This document shows positions 1 to 10,712 of a stretch of DNA of 64,000 nucleotides, piece after piece. The stretch is from contig NC_092240.1 in assembly GCF_036320965.1 (NCBI RefSeq), positions 7,310,001 through 7,374,000 on the forward strand, in the 5' to 3' direction. Each line of letters starts with the position of its first letter. The first letter of the stretch is position 1. The stretch comes from Panulirus ornatus. Its lineage: Eukaryota; Arthropoda; Malacostraca; Decapoda; Palinuridae. The notes beneath the pieces were generated by a model, which worked only from the letters and a program-made list of their open reading frames with translations, did not search any database and was not told the origin of the DNA. The position numbers were made by a program, and so were the translations under genes.

Positions 1-183
1 CAGCTCCGGCAGGAGACTCACGCACTCACACAGCTCCGGCAGGAGACTCACGCACTCATACAGCTCCGGCAGGAGACTCACGCACTCACACAGCTCCGGC
101 AGGAGACTCACGCACTCACACAGCTCCGGCAGGAGACTCACGCACTCACACAGCTCCGGCAGGAGACACACGCACTCACACAG
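1..183. repeat. 30-bp minisatellite, six units
   Basis: Six head-to-tail units of 30 bp, each beginning cagctccggcagg. They are almost identical (one unit has acaca for ctca). The array starts at the window edge, so it may extend to the left. No ORF of note. Confidence 0.95.
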
Positions 184-200
184 GTCGGGTAGCACCTATT

Positions 201-390
201 TGTTCTATCAGTGATGGATAGCAAATGTTCTACCAGTGATAGAGAACAAACTGTTCTATCTGGGATGAAGAACACCCTGTTCTACAGGTACTAAGGAAGA
301 ACACGCCTGTTATAGCCAGGATATAGAACACCCTCTCCTATACGTGATGCAGAACAACGTGTTCTATCGGTGATGAAAAACACCAGGACA
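201..390. repeat. Degenerate ~27-bp tandem repeat (tgttcta...gaac)
   Basis: About six diverged units each opening with tgttcta or a close variant and closing with a gaacac-like word. Unit length varies between roughly 24 and 50 bp. It is an old, decayed minisatellite next to the fresh one at the window start. Confidence 0.7.
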
Positions 391-429
391 AAATAACAGG
401 GTAAGGGAGGCGGGCTAGGGAGGAACAGT

Positions 430-544
<115 letters not shown>

Positions 545-630
545 TCCCCCCCAGTTAACACGGGACAAACTGGTCCCCCCCCCCCCCATGTAAATGCATT
601 TCATTCTTTTCGTATAACTGGACTTGCCTT

Positions 631-633
<3 letters not shown>

Positions 634-688
<55 letters not shown>
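634..688. repeat. (CT)n microsatellite
   Basis: About 27 uninterrupted CT units, complementary to the GA tract 90 bp upstream, so the pair could form a long GA/CT hairpin in single-stranded DNA. Confidence 0.97.
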
Positions 689-690
<2 letters not shown>

Positions 691-1060
691 CAAAATCAGG
701 CAGTCAGGGTCAGGCCGAGTGAGAGGGAGCCCTCTTGGCTCTCCCACGACCCTGAATGACCCTTACTGGAAGATCCCGGATGCTTATTTGACCAGGAGAA
801 CGGTGCGTATGAAGCAGGCGTATGGTATATGGCGTTAGTGATAACGACACAACGCATTGATTTATCTTAACGTTATCATGGGGGGAGGGGGGTAACGTGT
901 GACCTGGGGTTAGGGGGGCGGGGGTGTGGGATAGGTGACAGGGTCAGGTCATATGACCAGTGTGACCTGGGCTTGAGGGGGGTCAAAAGTCGTGTCTCTC
1001 CTACAGTCGTCTGGGACGAAATGATTTATCTGTAAAATACAAACAATATATGTATGTATT
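689..1060. other. Single-copy stretch, no gene recognised
   Basis: Mixed-composition sequence between microsatellites. It contains a perfect 12-bp palindrome (ggtcatatgacc, 947-958) flanked by ggtca/tgacc words. I see no coding signal. Confidence 0.5.
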
Positions 1061-1061
1061 C

Positions 1062-1170
1062 GATAGATAGATAGATAGATAGATAGGTAGATAGATAGAT
1101 AGATAGATAGATAGACAGATAGATAAATAGACAGATAGATAGATAGATAAATAGATAGATATATAGATAA

Positions 1171-1205
<35 letters not shown>

Positions 1206-1314
1206 TACAGATAGATAGATAGATAGAGATAAATTGATAGATAGGGAGACAGATATATAGATAGATAAATAGATAGATAGGGAGACAGATAGATAGATAG
1301 ATAAATAGACAGAT
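1062..1314. repeat. Compound (GATA)n microsatellite
   Basis: About 250 bp of GATA/GACA/AATA tetranucleotides with frequent single substitutions, indicating an older tract than the pure dinucleotide arrays. Confidence 0.95.
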
Positions 1315-1753
1315 ATGCTCGAGGTTAGACTGCGAGTGAAGCGTGTCACCTTTGGCCACGTCACATCACCGGGAGTGTACAGTCAGTCCCGTCGAAGAAC
1401 GTCTCCCTCGAAAGGCACCTACATTCCCCTGCTACTGGAATTAGCGTCACGGTGTTGGCGCTACAGGTCTCTGGCATCTCGAACTGGCCTCCCACATTTA
1501 ACTACTCACTTTTGATGTGATTTTCTCTCTTTCTTTCTTTCTTTCCTTCTTTCTTGTTCGCTTCCTGTTTACGTAAAATGACAAGAGGACACTGTGTCTG
1601 CAGGTGCCGGACAAGATGGCCCTATATCCCTTCTCTCATAAGGGCGCCACTCACCTTGCCACAGTCAGCAATATTCGGCCTTGTAAGATGTCCTTCGTAC
1701 CTTCGTTTCAGCCACCAGAATTCTACCACTTACATGAAAATGAATTTATCAGC

Positions 1754-1754
<1 letters not shown>
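1315..1754. other. Single-copy stretch with a short (TTTC)n tract
   Basis: No gene recognised. Holds a (TTTC)n-like run at about 1522-1556. Short open frames here have no recognisable motif. Confidence 0.5.
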
Positions 1755-1828
<74 letters not shown>

Positions 1829-1834
1829 TCTCTC
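1755..1834. repeat. (TC)n microsatellite
   Basis: About 40 TC units with one CC interruption near the 3' end. Confidence 0.97.
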
Positions 1835-2390
1835 TTATACAACTGAAATCCTCCCCCGTGACATTTGTTATTTAACAGACGAAAACTTGCTGTTAAATAT
1901 CATTTCAACATATATTTTAACACTCGCGTTATAGGCTGTCCTTTTGACTTCCTCTTTCGTCTGTTTACTTCGCCTGGAATGAGCGTCATGTATTGTCTTT
2001 TCATTCGTTCGAGATCTGACATTTCGAGGTCTGTCGCCCGCCACTCCACGAAGATCCTCTTTTGTCTCGAATCGACTTCCTTCCAGACCTCCATTGTCAA
2101 ATCCTCTTGGATTCCCTCCACATCCAGAACCAACAACCAGAGATGACCCACTGTGGAAATCCCCCCTTTACCTTCTTACACTGCCCTGTGCCCTCTCGCT
2201 GATCCTCTTCGAATCGTCTATACATCCGCCTTGCTCCACTTACCACAACTGGGGGCCCCGAGTATCCGATCCCTTCCACTGCCACAAACAGCATCGAAAA
2301 GGACCCCAAATGGTGGTCTGATGCTTCTATAGATTCCTCAGTATATACCTCCCACGCCTCAGGACTTCTCCTCGTCTTTCTTGAAGCTCT
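1835..2390. other. Single-copy stretch with overlapping minus-strand open frames
   Basis: Two overlapping minus-strand frames (1900-2151, 83 aa; 2097-2456, 119 aa, the latter starting inside the AC tract) are open over non-repetitive DNA and read into one another by a frame change near 2100-2150. One contains a WEVYT word that faintly recalls the first strand of an RNase H domain, but the acidic residues expected next are not in place. It may be a decayed transposon remnant. I cannot assign a family. Confidence 0.25.
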
Positions 2391-2391
2391 A

Positions 2392-2392
<1 letters not shown>

Positions 2393-2456
<64 letters not shown>
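2393..2456. repeat. (AC)n microsatellite
   Basis: About 32 uninterrupted AC units. Confidence 0.97.
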
Positions 2457-2458
<2 letters not shown>

Positions 2459-2635
2459 ATACACATACCACACTTCATCTCATTAACGCCTTTCATACGC
2501 CTGACGGATTTTATTCAAGCATTATTTTTTCCTTCTCATTCTTTTCTTTTATCCCAGATGGCAGAGAGTGTGTGGTGACCCCCAGGGCGTGGGGCGATCG
2601 CTGCTGCTACCGTGGTGTCCCGTTAAGGACTGAGC

Positions 2636-2930
2636 TGGGACCGAGGAGAACCGAGAGGAACCGACAGGAACCGACAAGGGACGAAAGGAACCGAGAAGAA
2701 CCGACAGGAACCGACAAGGGACGAAAAGAACCGAGAAGAACCGACAGGAACCGACAAGGGACGAAAGGAACCGAGAAGAACCGACAGGAACCGACAAGGG
2801 ACGAAAAGAACCGACAGGAACCGACAAGGGACGAAAGGAACCGAGAAGAACCGACAGGAACCGACAAGGGACGAAAAGAACCGACAGGAACCGACAAGGG
2901 ACGAAAGGAACCGAGAAGAACCGAGAGGAT
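2636..2930. repeat. 40/30-bp minisatellite (ccgacaggaaccgac...)
   Basis: About eight units built from the decamers ccgacaggaa, ccgacaaggg, acgaaaggaa and ccgagaagaa. Full units have 40 bp; some lack one decamer and have 30 bp. The purine-rich strand is the plus strand. Open frames on both strands are repeat translations. Confidence 0.93.
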
Positions 2931-4057
2931 AAACAACACAGAGGCGTCATCACATGATTCTCTGGTCGTGAGCACCAGCATTTCAATTTCCATTCCTAAT
3001 CGTACCGCACGTACCCTAAGTAAACAATCTTCCTTGTGTTGATCGTACATTTACACGTGAATCAACGTACGCGGGACACCGCTACACTTTCTCTTCACCC
3101 TTCCAGTAAACATCATATTTCTTTCCTCAAACAGCCCGTCCACGGAGCAAGGAGAGGGTTGTTTTACAGACGGCAGATCCGCAATATTATCTACGATATC
3201 CACAATTTAATCTCTTATCTTTACACCCTTCCCACAACAAAGAAAAAACTGCTTATCTTTCCATCATTCCAACGGTATGTGTAACTCACTTCATGTTACC
3301 GTAATATACGCATCTTAACTCCGTCGTATGTCTTACCCATGGCAACTCCTGCCGACATCAGATATCCCTTTCCCAACCTCGTGTTATCAACAGTTTCCTA
3401 AAGGAACTCACTCACGATCGTTCACGCAGGCCAACTGGGTAGAAATCTGATTTTCCTTTAGTTTAACCCGCCAACCTGCTGCCCGAAATGTTGCTCCCGC
3501 CATCGCGGTGCATTGTGGGTACGACCCCGCCACGGTCGAGGGAGTTTTGACACAGGAAAACATAATGCATGGATTCACAAGTTGGGGTTTCAAAATGATG
3601 CCGGACACCAGACACAGGATGGAAACCCCCTTTTGTAATCAGAGCAAGGGAGTGAATGCCGCTAGATCGATGCTCGTGGTGGAGGTGGTGGCTTTCTCGC
3701 GACCAATGTGGCAGGTGGACGAGTGTCGGAGGTTCGTGGCCTCCGGTGGTGGTGGTGGCGGCGCAGCCTGACGATCGGAGCAACAGCTGTAGTGCCGAGC
3801 CAGGTCGCCAGTCATACATTACGCTGGGAATCGATGGCTAGTGAGTGTCGTCTGGCTGGGGTGGGGAAGGGTCGGTGACCTGCCTGTCTGCCTGGCTGGT
3901 TTGCTGGCTATGTGGTTGGCTGGCTATGTGGTCAGCCGACGATACAACACACCATCCTCAGGTTTGCCTGTGTCCAGCTGTAGGGATGTCATGCCAGGGG
4001 GACATCCTGCTCCTGGCCGATGTCATGATTGTGTCACGATAGCACCCCATTCGTAGG
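2931..4057. other. Single-copy stretch, no gene recognised
   Basis: Over 1.1 kb without a convincing gene. Open frames at 3508-3771 (plus, 87 aa) and 3463-3819 (minus, 118 aa) overlap each other, end in a GGT-rich segment and show no motif I know. A (CTGG)n-like segment lies at about 3890-3925. Confidence 0.45.
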
Positions 4058-4410
4058 GGAGCCCCCATCTCTTGTACTGTACGGGGAGGGAGTTCTACAC
4101 TCGTGGAGCCCCCATCTCTTGTACTGTACGGGGAGGGAGTTCTACACTCATGGGGCCCCATCTCTTGTACTGTACGGGGAGGGAGTTCTACACTGGTGGG
4201 GGCCCCATCTCTTGTACTGTACGGGGAGGGAGTTCTACACTGGTGGGGGCCCCATCTCTTGTACTGTACGGGGAGGGAGTTCTACACTCGTGGGGCTCCA
4301 TCTCTTGTATTGTGTGGAAAGGGAGTTCCACACTCAGGGGGCCACCATCTCTTGTACTGTGTGGGAAGGGAGTTCTACACTCATGGGGCCACCATCTCTT
4401 GTACTTTCTC
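4058..4410. repeat. 47-bp minisatellite (ccatctcttgtactgtac)
   Basis: About 7.5 units of 47 bp sharing catctcttgtactgt and gggagttctacact. The last units accumulate substitutions (gtgtgg for gtacgg), a one-sided decay. Confidence 0.93.
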
Positions 4411-4496
4411 TATTAATCATACAACTTTTCAAACTTCTGTATGCAGTCCACGCTCGCTGGCAAGCAGTATCTCTTGGCTGGCGTTACCGGACGTAC

Positions 4497-4499
4497 GTG

Positions 4500-4548
<49 letters not shown>
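4497..4548. repeat. (GT)n microsatellite
   Basis: About 25 GT units with one GC near the start. Confidence 0.96.
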
Positions 4549-4771
4549 TAAGGCTGATTCATCATTCTCTCTCCGTTGTATCGGGTCATGAGAGATAAAC
4601 TCCACCGGTGTGAACGCATTACAAACCTACTTTATTTAGGTACGTAAAAAGAGAAAAGAAAAAAAAAATGGTTGATAAGCCATCGCTATGTTGATAACAG
4701 AGACCCGGCCCTTGGTGGCGCTGTGCCAGATGGCACTATCATCATCCCCGGATGTACGCCATCTTGAAAGC

Positions 4772-4788
4772 GGGGGGGGGGGGGGGGG
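4772..4788. repeat. Poly(G) tract of 17
   Basis: Seventeen consecutive G. Such runs recur in this window (G-rich array 5916-7390; poly(C) 11216-11233). Confidence 0.95.
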
Positions 4789-4797
4789 TCGAAAACC

Positions 4798-5006
4798 GTG
4801 TAACAAGTGGTTTCGAAAACTCTGGCCCAAGTGGTTTCGGAGAATGTGCTACCAGTGGTTTCGAGAATTTTTTTGTTTTGGTTCAGTGATTTCGAAAACT
4901 GTGGAGCCAGTGGGTTTCGAAAACTGTCGTACAAGTGGTTTCGAAAATTGTCAGAACAAGTGGTTTCGAAAACCGATGTACAGACGGTTTCGAAAAACGT
5001 TTGGTC
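4798..5006. repeat. Degenerate ~28-bp tandem (gtggtttcgaaaac)
   Basis: Seven to eight diverged units with the shared core gtggtttcgaaaac separated by variable 10-16 bp segments. Old minisatellite. Confidence 0.8.
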
Positions 5007-5147
5007 GTACACACGCGACATGGATGACTTTCAGTAACACCTCAATCTGCATATGCCTTTATTCTTCTGTCCAATACATAACCTCCGTTCTGTGTTCTCC
5101 TATACTCTGTTGAACACGGTGATGTTCTCCTTAGACTGATGGTCGAT

Positions 5148-5362
5148 ATACAGAGAGACAGAGAGATAAAACGACAGAGGGACGGATAGATAGACAGATC
5201 TTGAGAGAATCCTGAGCCACGAAGCCTAAAAAAGAGACAGACAGTACAGAAAGCGGCAATAAGGATCATATACCCTTAGCCGCACACTCATCAGTGTGCT
5301 TTAAGGTCTGAGCTGGGTCTGTCCAGAGAGACAGAGAGATAAAACGATAGAGGGACAGACAC
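5148..5362. repeat. Short direct duplication (cagagagataaaacga)
   Basis: A ~37-bp segment containing cagagagacagagagataa occurs at about 5150-5190 and again at about 5322-5360 with a few substitutions; the intervening DNA is unrelated. Confidence 0.7.
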
Positions 5363-5368
5363 ACACGC

Positions 5369-5412
<44 letters not shown>
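5358..5412. repeat. (AC)n microsatellite
   Basis: About 27 AC units with two GC interruptions, directly at the 3' end of the minus-strand SINE that follows, so it may be the SINE tail. Confidence 0.95.
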
Positions 5413-5413
<1 letters not shown>

Positions 5414-5584
5414 AGCCAGGTACCCATTTATCGACCAGCCCCGAGGGGAGGATGAACACCTGGGTTGAATGTAGGCCGACAACCACGCCCAGGACTCGAA
5501 CCGATAAGGCTCTGACCTTCGGGGGATTTGTTGGCCCGCGCTGACTCATAGTCGGTAATGCTAACCAGTGCACCACGTCGGCCC
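5413..5584 (-). mobile_element. tRNA-derived SINE
   Basis: Read on the minus strand the element begins gggccgacgtggtgcac. It has an A-box-like tggtgcactgg about 9 bases from the head and a perfect B-box ggttcgagtcc further in, the split internal promoter of RNA polymerase III. The A-B spacing (~70 bases) exceeds that of a real tRNA. A gactatgagtc hairpin sits where the anticodon arm would be, followed by an insert. The non-tRNA body contains tcaacccaggtgttcatcc and ends in aaatgggtacctggc, then (GT)n. A related fragment lies at 51062-51165. The element has no coding capacity and would depend on a LINE for mobility (family knowledge). I cannot name the family. Confidence 0.8.
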
Positions 5585-5586
5585 AA

Positions 5587-5617
<31 letters not shown>

Positions 5618-5628
5618 TGTGTGTGTAC
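5587..5628. repeat. (GC)n(GT)n alternating purine-pyrimidine tract
   Basis: Alternating GC then GT dinucleotides over ~42 bp immediately 5' of the SINE. Such alternation is the classic Z-DNA-forming composition. Confidence 0.93.
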
Positions 5629-5771
5629 ACAAAACGAAACTTTCACCAAAATTACCGGGACGTCTGAGTGATTACGTGTGGCAAAAAGTCGTTCGCCCTC
5701 CACGCTCTGCACACCCCTTTAAGGCCACAACGTCTGTCCCCTTCCCTCCTCCCCCCACCCCACTCCCCCCT

Positions 5772-5826
5772 CACGGCAGAGCGACTCTATACGGCAGACC
5801 GGCTCTATACGGCAGAGCGGCTCTAA
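5772..5826. repeat. Triplicated ~18-bp unit (acggcagagcggctcta)
   Basis: Three adjacent copies of a unit containing acggcaga and ctcta, with minor substitutions. Confidence 0.85.
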
Positions 5827-5915
5827 ATCCAGCAGAGATGTCTGACACACTCGTGCACCCATGACCGAGAAAACCACATGATAAACATACCTTAAATGTG
5901 ATCCTCAACCATGAT

Positions 5916-7390
5916 GATACAGTTGACTCGGGGGGTAAAAACCTGGTAGCCACGGGGGGGGGGGGGGATACAGTTGACTCGGGGGGTAAAAACCTGGTAG
6001 CCACGGGGGGGGGGGATACAGTTGACTCGGGGGGTAAAAACCTGGTAGCCACGGGGGGGGGGGATACAGTTGACTCGGGGGGTAAAAACCTGGTAGCCAC
6101 GGGGGGGGGGGGGATACAGTTGACTCGGGGGGTAAAAACCTGGTAGCCACGGGGGGGGGGGATACAGTTGACTCGGGGGGTAAAAACCTGGTAGCCACGG
6201 GGGGGGGGGGGGATACAGTTGACTTGGAGGGGGCAAAAACCTGGTAGCCAAGGGGATACAGTTGACTCGGGGGGTAAAAACCTGGTAGCCACGGGGGGGG
6301 GGGGATACAGTTGACTGGGGGGGGGGGCAAAAAACGGGTAGCCAAGGGGATACAGTTGACTCGGGGGGTAAAAACCTGGTAGCCACGGGGGGGGGGGATA
6401 CAGTTGACTTGGAGGGGGCAAAAACCTGGTAGCCAAGGGGATACAGTTGACTCGGGGGGTAAAAACCTGGTAGCCACGGGGGGGGGGGGGATACAGTTGA
6501 CTGGGGGGGGGCAAAAAACGGGTAGCCAAGGGGATACAGTTGACTCGGGGGGTAAAAACCTGGTAGCCACGGGGGGGGATACAGTTGACTGGGGGGGGGG
6601 GCAAAAAACGGGTAGCCAAGGGGATACAGTTGACTCGGGGGGTAAAAACCTGGTAGCCACGGGGGGGGGGGGGATACAGTTGACTTGGAGGGGGCAAAAA
6701 CCTGGTAGCCAGGGGGGGGGGGATATAGCTGACTTGGGGGTTGGTAAAAAATAAAATTGGTAGCCAGGGAATACAGTTGACTCGGGGGGTAAAAACCTGG
6801 TAGCCACGGGGGGGGGATACAGTTGACTGGGGGGGGGGGGGGCAAAAAACGGGTAGCCAAGGAGATACAGTTGACTCGGGGGTTGGTAAAAAAAAATTTG
6901 GTAGCCAGGAAATACAGTTGACTCGGGGGGTAAAAACCTGGTAGCTCGGGGGGGGATACAGTTGACTTGGGGGTTGGTAAAAAAAAACTGGTAGCCAGGG
7001 TATATAGTTGACTGGGGGGGGGGTAAAAAAAATCTGGTAGCCAGGGAATACAGTTGACTGGGGGGTAAAAAAAAAAAAAACTGGTAGTCAGGGTATAGTG
7101 TTGACTGGGGGGGGGGGGGGGTTAAAACAGAAAACTGGTAGCCAGGGGTATACAGTTGACTCGGGGGTTAAAAACTGGTAGCCAGGGGTATACAGTTGAC
7201 TAGGGGTAAAAAAGAAAACTGGTAGCCAGGGTATACAGTTGACTGGGGGGTAAAAAAAAGAACACAGGTAGCCAGGGGTATACAGTTGATTAGGGGTAAA
7301 TATAATAATAAAAAAACAAACAAACTGGTAGCCTGGGGATGCAGTTGACTGGGGAGGGGGATAAAAACTGGTAGCCAAAACCTTGAGGGG
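5916..7390. repeat. G-rich ~48-bp minisatellite with higher-order structure
   Basis: About 30 units, each gatacagttgact followed by a G run, taaaaacctggtagcca and a second G run of 5-15 bases. At least three unit types can be told apart: A (actcggggggtaaaaac), B (acttggagggggcaaaaac) and C (gggcaaaaaacgggtagcc). From about 6220 they follow a B-A-C-A pattern. Units become progressively divergent towards 7390. The plus strand carries G runs throughout, so several intramolecular quadruplexes are possible. Proline-rich minus-strand ORFs here are translation artefacts. Confidence 0.95.
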
Positions 7391-7506
7391 GGGGGGTGAT
7401 CCACTAGCAGAGAGTTAAGGGGGGGAGGGGGGGAAAGGGCTGTAAGGGCGAAATCTCAAGCCTCAATGTGTACTCAGGGACACAGGCAGACAGCTCACTC
7501 TAAATC

Positions 7507-8239
7507 GTAGACACGGTTTGAGACACACACACGTAGACACGGTTTGAGACACACGTGTAGACACGGTTTGAGACACACACGTAGACACGGTTTGAGACAC
7601 ACACGTAGACACGATTTGTGACACACACCTACGTAGACACGGTTTGAGACACACACACGTAGACACGGTTTGAGACACACATGTAAACGCGGTCTGAGAC
7701 ACACACATAGACACGGTTTGAGACACACATGTAAACACGGTCTGAGACACACACGTAGACACGGTTTGAGACACATACACGTAGACACGGTTTGAGACAC
7801 ACATGTAAACACGGTCTGAGACACACACGTAGACACGGTTTGAGACACACGTAGACACGGTTTGAGACACACACACGTAGACACGGTTTGAGACACACAT
7901 GTAAACACGGTCTGAGACACACACGTAGACACGGTTTGAGACACATACACGTAGACACGGTTTGAGACACACACACGTAGACACGGTTTGAGACACACGT
8001 AGACGTGGTTTGAGACACACACGCGTAGACACGGTTTGAGACACACGTAGACATGGTTTGAGACACACACGTAGACACGGTTTGAGACACACACGTAAAC
8101 ACGGTTTGAGACACACACGTAGACACGGTTTGAGACCCACGTAGACATGGTTTGAGACACACACGTAGACACGGTTTGAGACCCACGTAGACATGGTTTG
8201 AGACACACACGTAGACACGGTTTGAGACACACACACGTA
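7507..8239. repeat. ~24-28-bp minisatellite (gtagacacggtttgagacac)
   Basis: About 28 units with core gtagacacggtttgagacac and a variable number of trailing AC dinucleotides, which accounts for the unit length variation. Four or more units carry the linked variant gtaaacacggtctgag. Long Cys/Val ORFs on the minus strand are repeat translations. Confidence 0.95.
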
Positions 8240-8836
8240 AAACATCTCGTGAGTAAAACTTTCATCTCTGATATTTCATGAATCTATACTTAAATGTTAT
8301 GTAAAATTTGAACTTTTTAAATGTCTACTCCAAACCCGATTCTCATTATAAACGAGTTCTTATCTTCGAATTATACTTGGCCCAATTATTAAGCAGGAGC
8401 GTATAATTAGTCTACATACACAAAGGAAAAAAAAATAACTAAGAATTTCTCAGTCTTATAGATAGATGGTCCATACGTATGATGACCCGACCACCAACAT
8501 ATCACACTCAAATTCACGTCACTGAGGATGATACGCCGGGCAAAAGAACACGCAAATAACACGAGAACTTTTACACGAGAATGGAATCTCTGGATCTCGC
8601 AGTTTCGCTTCTTTTTTTTTTCTTTTTCTTAAACTACTAAAGTGAAGCAGTGTTGTTCTACTGCTTCACTGGGTCGCAGTCTCGCTCCGTGGAGGATATA
8701 TATCTTTTTTTAATATCAATTTTTTGGTTGATATGATTTTTAATATATATTGATTTCTGATATATTCTTTGGTTCTTTATAAGGTCGGAGAAGGTTAACG
8801 TACCGATGTAACACACTGCAGGAGCTAGGGGGGTAC
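8240..8836. other. AT-rich single-copy stretch with hairpins
   Basis: No gene recognised. Contains a perfect 11-bp inverted repeat (agtgaagcagt 8641-8651, actgcttcact 8660-8670, 8-base loop) and a nearby 7-bp one (atatcaa 8713-8719, ttgatat 8728-8734). Confidence 0.55.
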
Positions 8837-9045
8837 TCACACACACACACACACACAGGTTGGCTTGATGCGCAGTCGTGCGGGTGGCGCTGATGCGTAG
8901 AGATACAGGTAAGGTTAATGCGCAGTCGTATGGGTGGGGCTGACACCCAGAAGAACATTAGGTGGAGCTTATGCGTAGTCGCGCAGACAAGGGCTGACGC
9001 ACAGACGTACAGATGAGGGTTGATACATAGTCGTTAACAAGGACC
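8837..9045. repeat. (AC)n then degenerate ~36-bp tandem (atgcgcagtcg)
   Basis: A short AC tract (8837-8858) leads into five or six decayed units sharing atgcgcagtcg or tgacgcacag words and a g-rich stretch. Confidence 0.65.
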
Positions 9046-9120
9046 TATACACGTCACCGAAGATGCCACACCTTCCTGGGTCTATTCGCTGATGGACACT
9101 TCGCTAATGGAAAGTCTCCC

Positions 9121-9162
9121 CTCTCCTCCTCCTCCTCCTCCTCCTCCTCCTCCTCCTCCTCC
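9121..9162. repeat. (TCC)n microsatellite
   Basis: About 13 TCC units. Confidence 0.95.
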
Positions 9163-9330
9163 AAACTATCAACAGACTGCATGCCTGCCACTGGAAACCT
9201 AACCCTCTTAATAGTCCCACTGAGACAGTTTCCCACTGGGGAAACCTTGCTTCCAAACTACCCATTTCGACCACCTGCCACTGGATACCTCACCTCCCAT
9301 TCTGACGGGTCACCACAGGAGTCCTTCTCT
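9163..9330. other. Single-copy spacer with imperfect internal repetition
   Basis: Short sequence with two cctgccactgga words about 90 bp apart. No gene seen. Confidence 0.4.
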
Positions 9331-9976
9331 GTGGTAACCAGCAACTTTCACACCATCGTCTGTGGTAACCAGCAACTTTCACACCATCGTCTATGGTAGC
9401 CGATAACTTTCACACCATCGTCTGTGGTAACCAACAACTTTCACACCATCGTCTGTGGTAACCAGCAACTTTCACACCATCGTCTGTGGTAACCGACAAC
9501 TTTCACACCATCGTCTGTGGTAACCAGCAACTTTCACACCATCGTCTGTGGTAACCGACAACTTTCACACCATCATCTGTGGTAACCAACAACTTTCACA
9601 CCATCGTCTGTGGTAACCAGCAACTTTCACACCATCGTCTGTGGTAACCGACAACTTTCACACCATCATCTGTGGTAACCAACAACTTTCACACCATCGT
9701 CTGTGGTAACCGACAACTTTCACACCATCGTCTGTGGTAACCAGCAACTTTCACACCATCGTCTGTGGTAACCAGCAACTTTCACACCATTGTCTGTGGT
9801 AACCAACAACTTTCACACCATCGTCTGTGGTAACCAACAACTTTCACACCATCGTCTGTGGTAACCAACAACTTTCACACCGTCGTCTGTGGTAACCAAC
9901 AACTTTCACACCATCGTCTGTGGTAACCAACAACTTTCACACCGTCGTCTGTGGTAACCAACAACTTCATACTGAA
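9330..9976. repeat. 31-bp minisatellite, ~21 units (ggtaaccaacaactttcac)
   Basis: About 21 units of exactly 31 bp. Variation is confined to a few positions: ccagcaac, ccaacaac or ccgacaac, and catcgtc, catcatc or cgtcgtc. The variants recur in runs, indicating multi-unit duplication. There are no spacers between units. Confidence 0.97.
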
Positions 9977-10232
9977 GTGTATAAGATGATATAACACCAC
10001 AGGAGGAACCTCAGGAAGTCCTAGAGTTGTCTGTGAAATGTTGTAGAATGGGAAGGATGGTCTGTGTTGTGTGAGTGAGATGATGGAAGGGTAGGAACAC
10101 CTCGGGAGAGAGTATATGGTGGCCCTTGTGGGGGAGGAGAGAACCACGACCCCTCGGCCGACTTGCTCCCTTGCCTCCTCAGACACACTCACAGAGGGAT
10201 GGATTTTCTTGTTTCAACTCTTGTGCACGTTG
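9977..10232. other. Single-copy spacer, nothing recognised
   Basis: About 250 bp of mixed composition without motif or repeat. Confidence 0.4.
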
Positions 10233-10387
10233 GTATACGACCTACTGAGCACGACGGTGCGACACTTGAGCACGACGGTGCGACACTTGAGCATGACGGT
10301 ACGACACCTGAGCACGACGGTGCGACACTTGATCACGACGGTGCGACACTTGAGCACGACGGTGCGACACTTGAGCACGACAGAATA
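10233..10387. repeat. 21-bp minisatellite (gagcacgacggtgcgacac)
   Basis: Seven units of 21 bp. The reverse complement (gtgtcgcaccgtcgtgctc) matches a core word found at several other places in this window (see 16195, 27590, 28505). Confidence 0.95.
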
Positions 10388-10454
10388 ATAAACTCTCACT
10401 TATGATGCTAACCTAACCTCTGACCAGACCCTCACGGGTCAGGTGGTAGGCCAG

Positions 10455-10570
10455 GCCACCTGAATCAAAGACCGTACCGTCGCGCTGAAGAGTCGCACCG
10501 ACATGATGAAGCGTCTTCACGTCGTACGAAAGGGTCGTAACGACGTGCTCAATGGTTGTAACCTCGCGCT
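10455..10570. repeat. Degenerate copies of the accgtcgtgctcaag core
   Basis: Four or five decayed, differently spaced versions (accgtcgcgctgaag, gtcttcacgtcgtac, aacgacgtgctcaat) of the core seen in clean form at 10233-10387. Confidence 0.6.
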
Positions 10571-10619
10571 CTTGTGGGATCAATATATGAAAGTATACAA
10601 TTCCGTAACTCACAGAAGA

Positions 10620-10620
<1 letters not shown>

Positions 10621-10710
<90 letters not shown>
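10621..10710. repeat. (TA)n microsatellite
   Basis: About 44 uninterrupted TA units. No LINE end is attached here, unlike several other TA tracts. Confidence 0.97.

Positions 10711-10712
<2 letters not shown>

Noticed and set aside
2097..2456. RNase H-like domain of a retroelement
   Set aside because: One WEVYT word only; the following acidic residues and spacing are not met and the frame starts inside an AC repeat.
5413..5584. Functional tRNA gene
   Set aside because: B-box is perfect but the A-B spacing is too long and the acceptor stem does not close; a SINE head explains it better.
5771..6860. Proline-rich 300-residue proteins on the minus strand
   Set aside because: Translation of the G-run minisatellite in several frames, with frame maintained only by chance G-run lengths.
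7463..8265. Cys/Val-rich 200-260 residue minus-strand proteins resembling metallothionein-like sequence
   Set aside because: Three frames are open together over the 24-28-bp minisatellite; composition follows from the repeat.
9330..9976. CRISPR array
   Set aside because: 31-bp regular repeats look tempting, but the units are contiguous with no unique spacers and the genome is eukaryotic.
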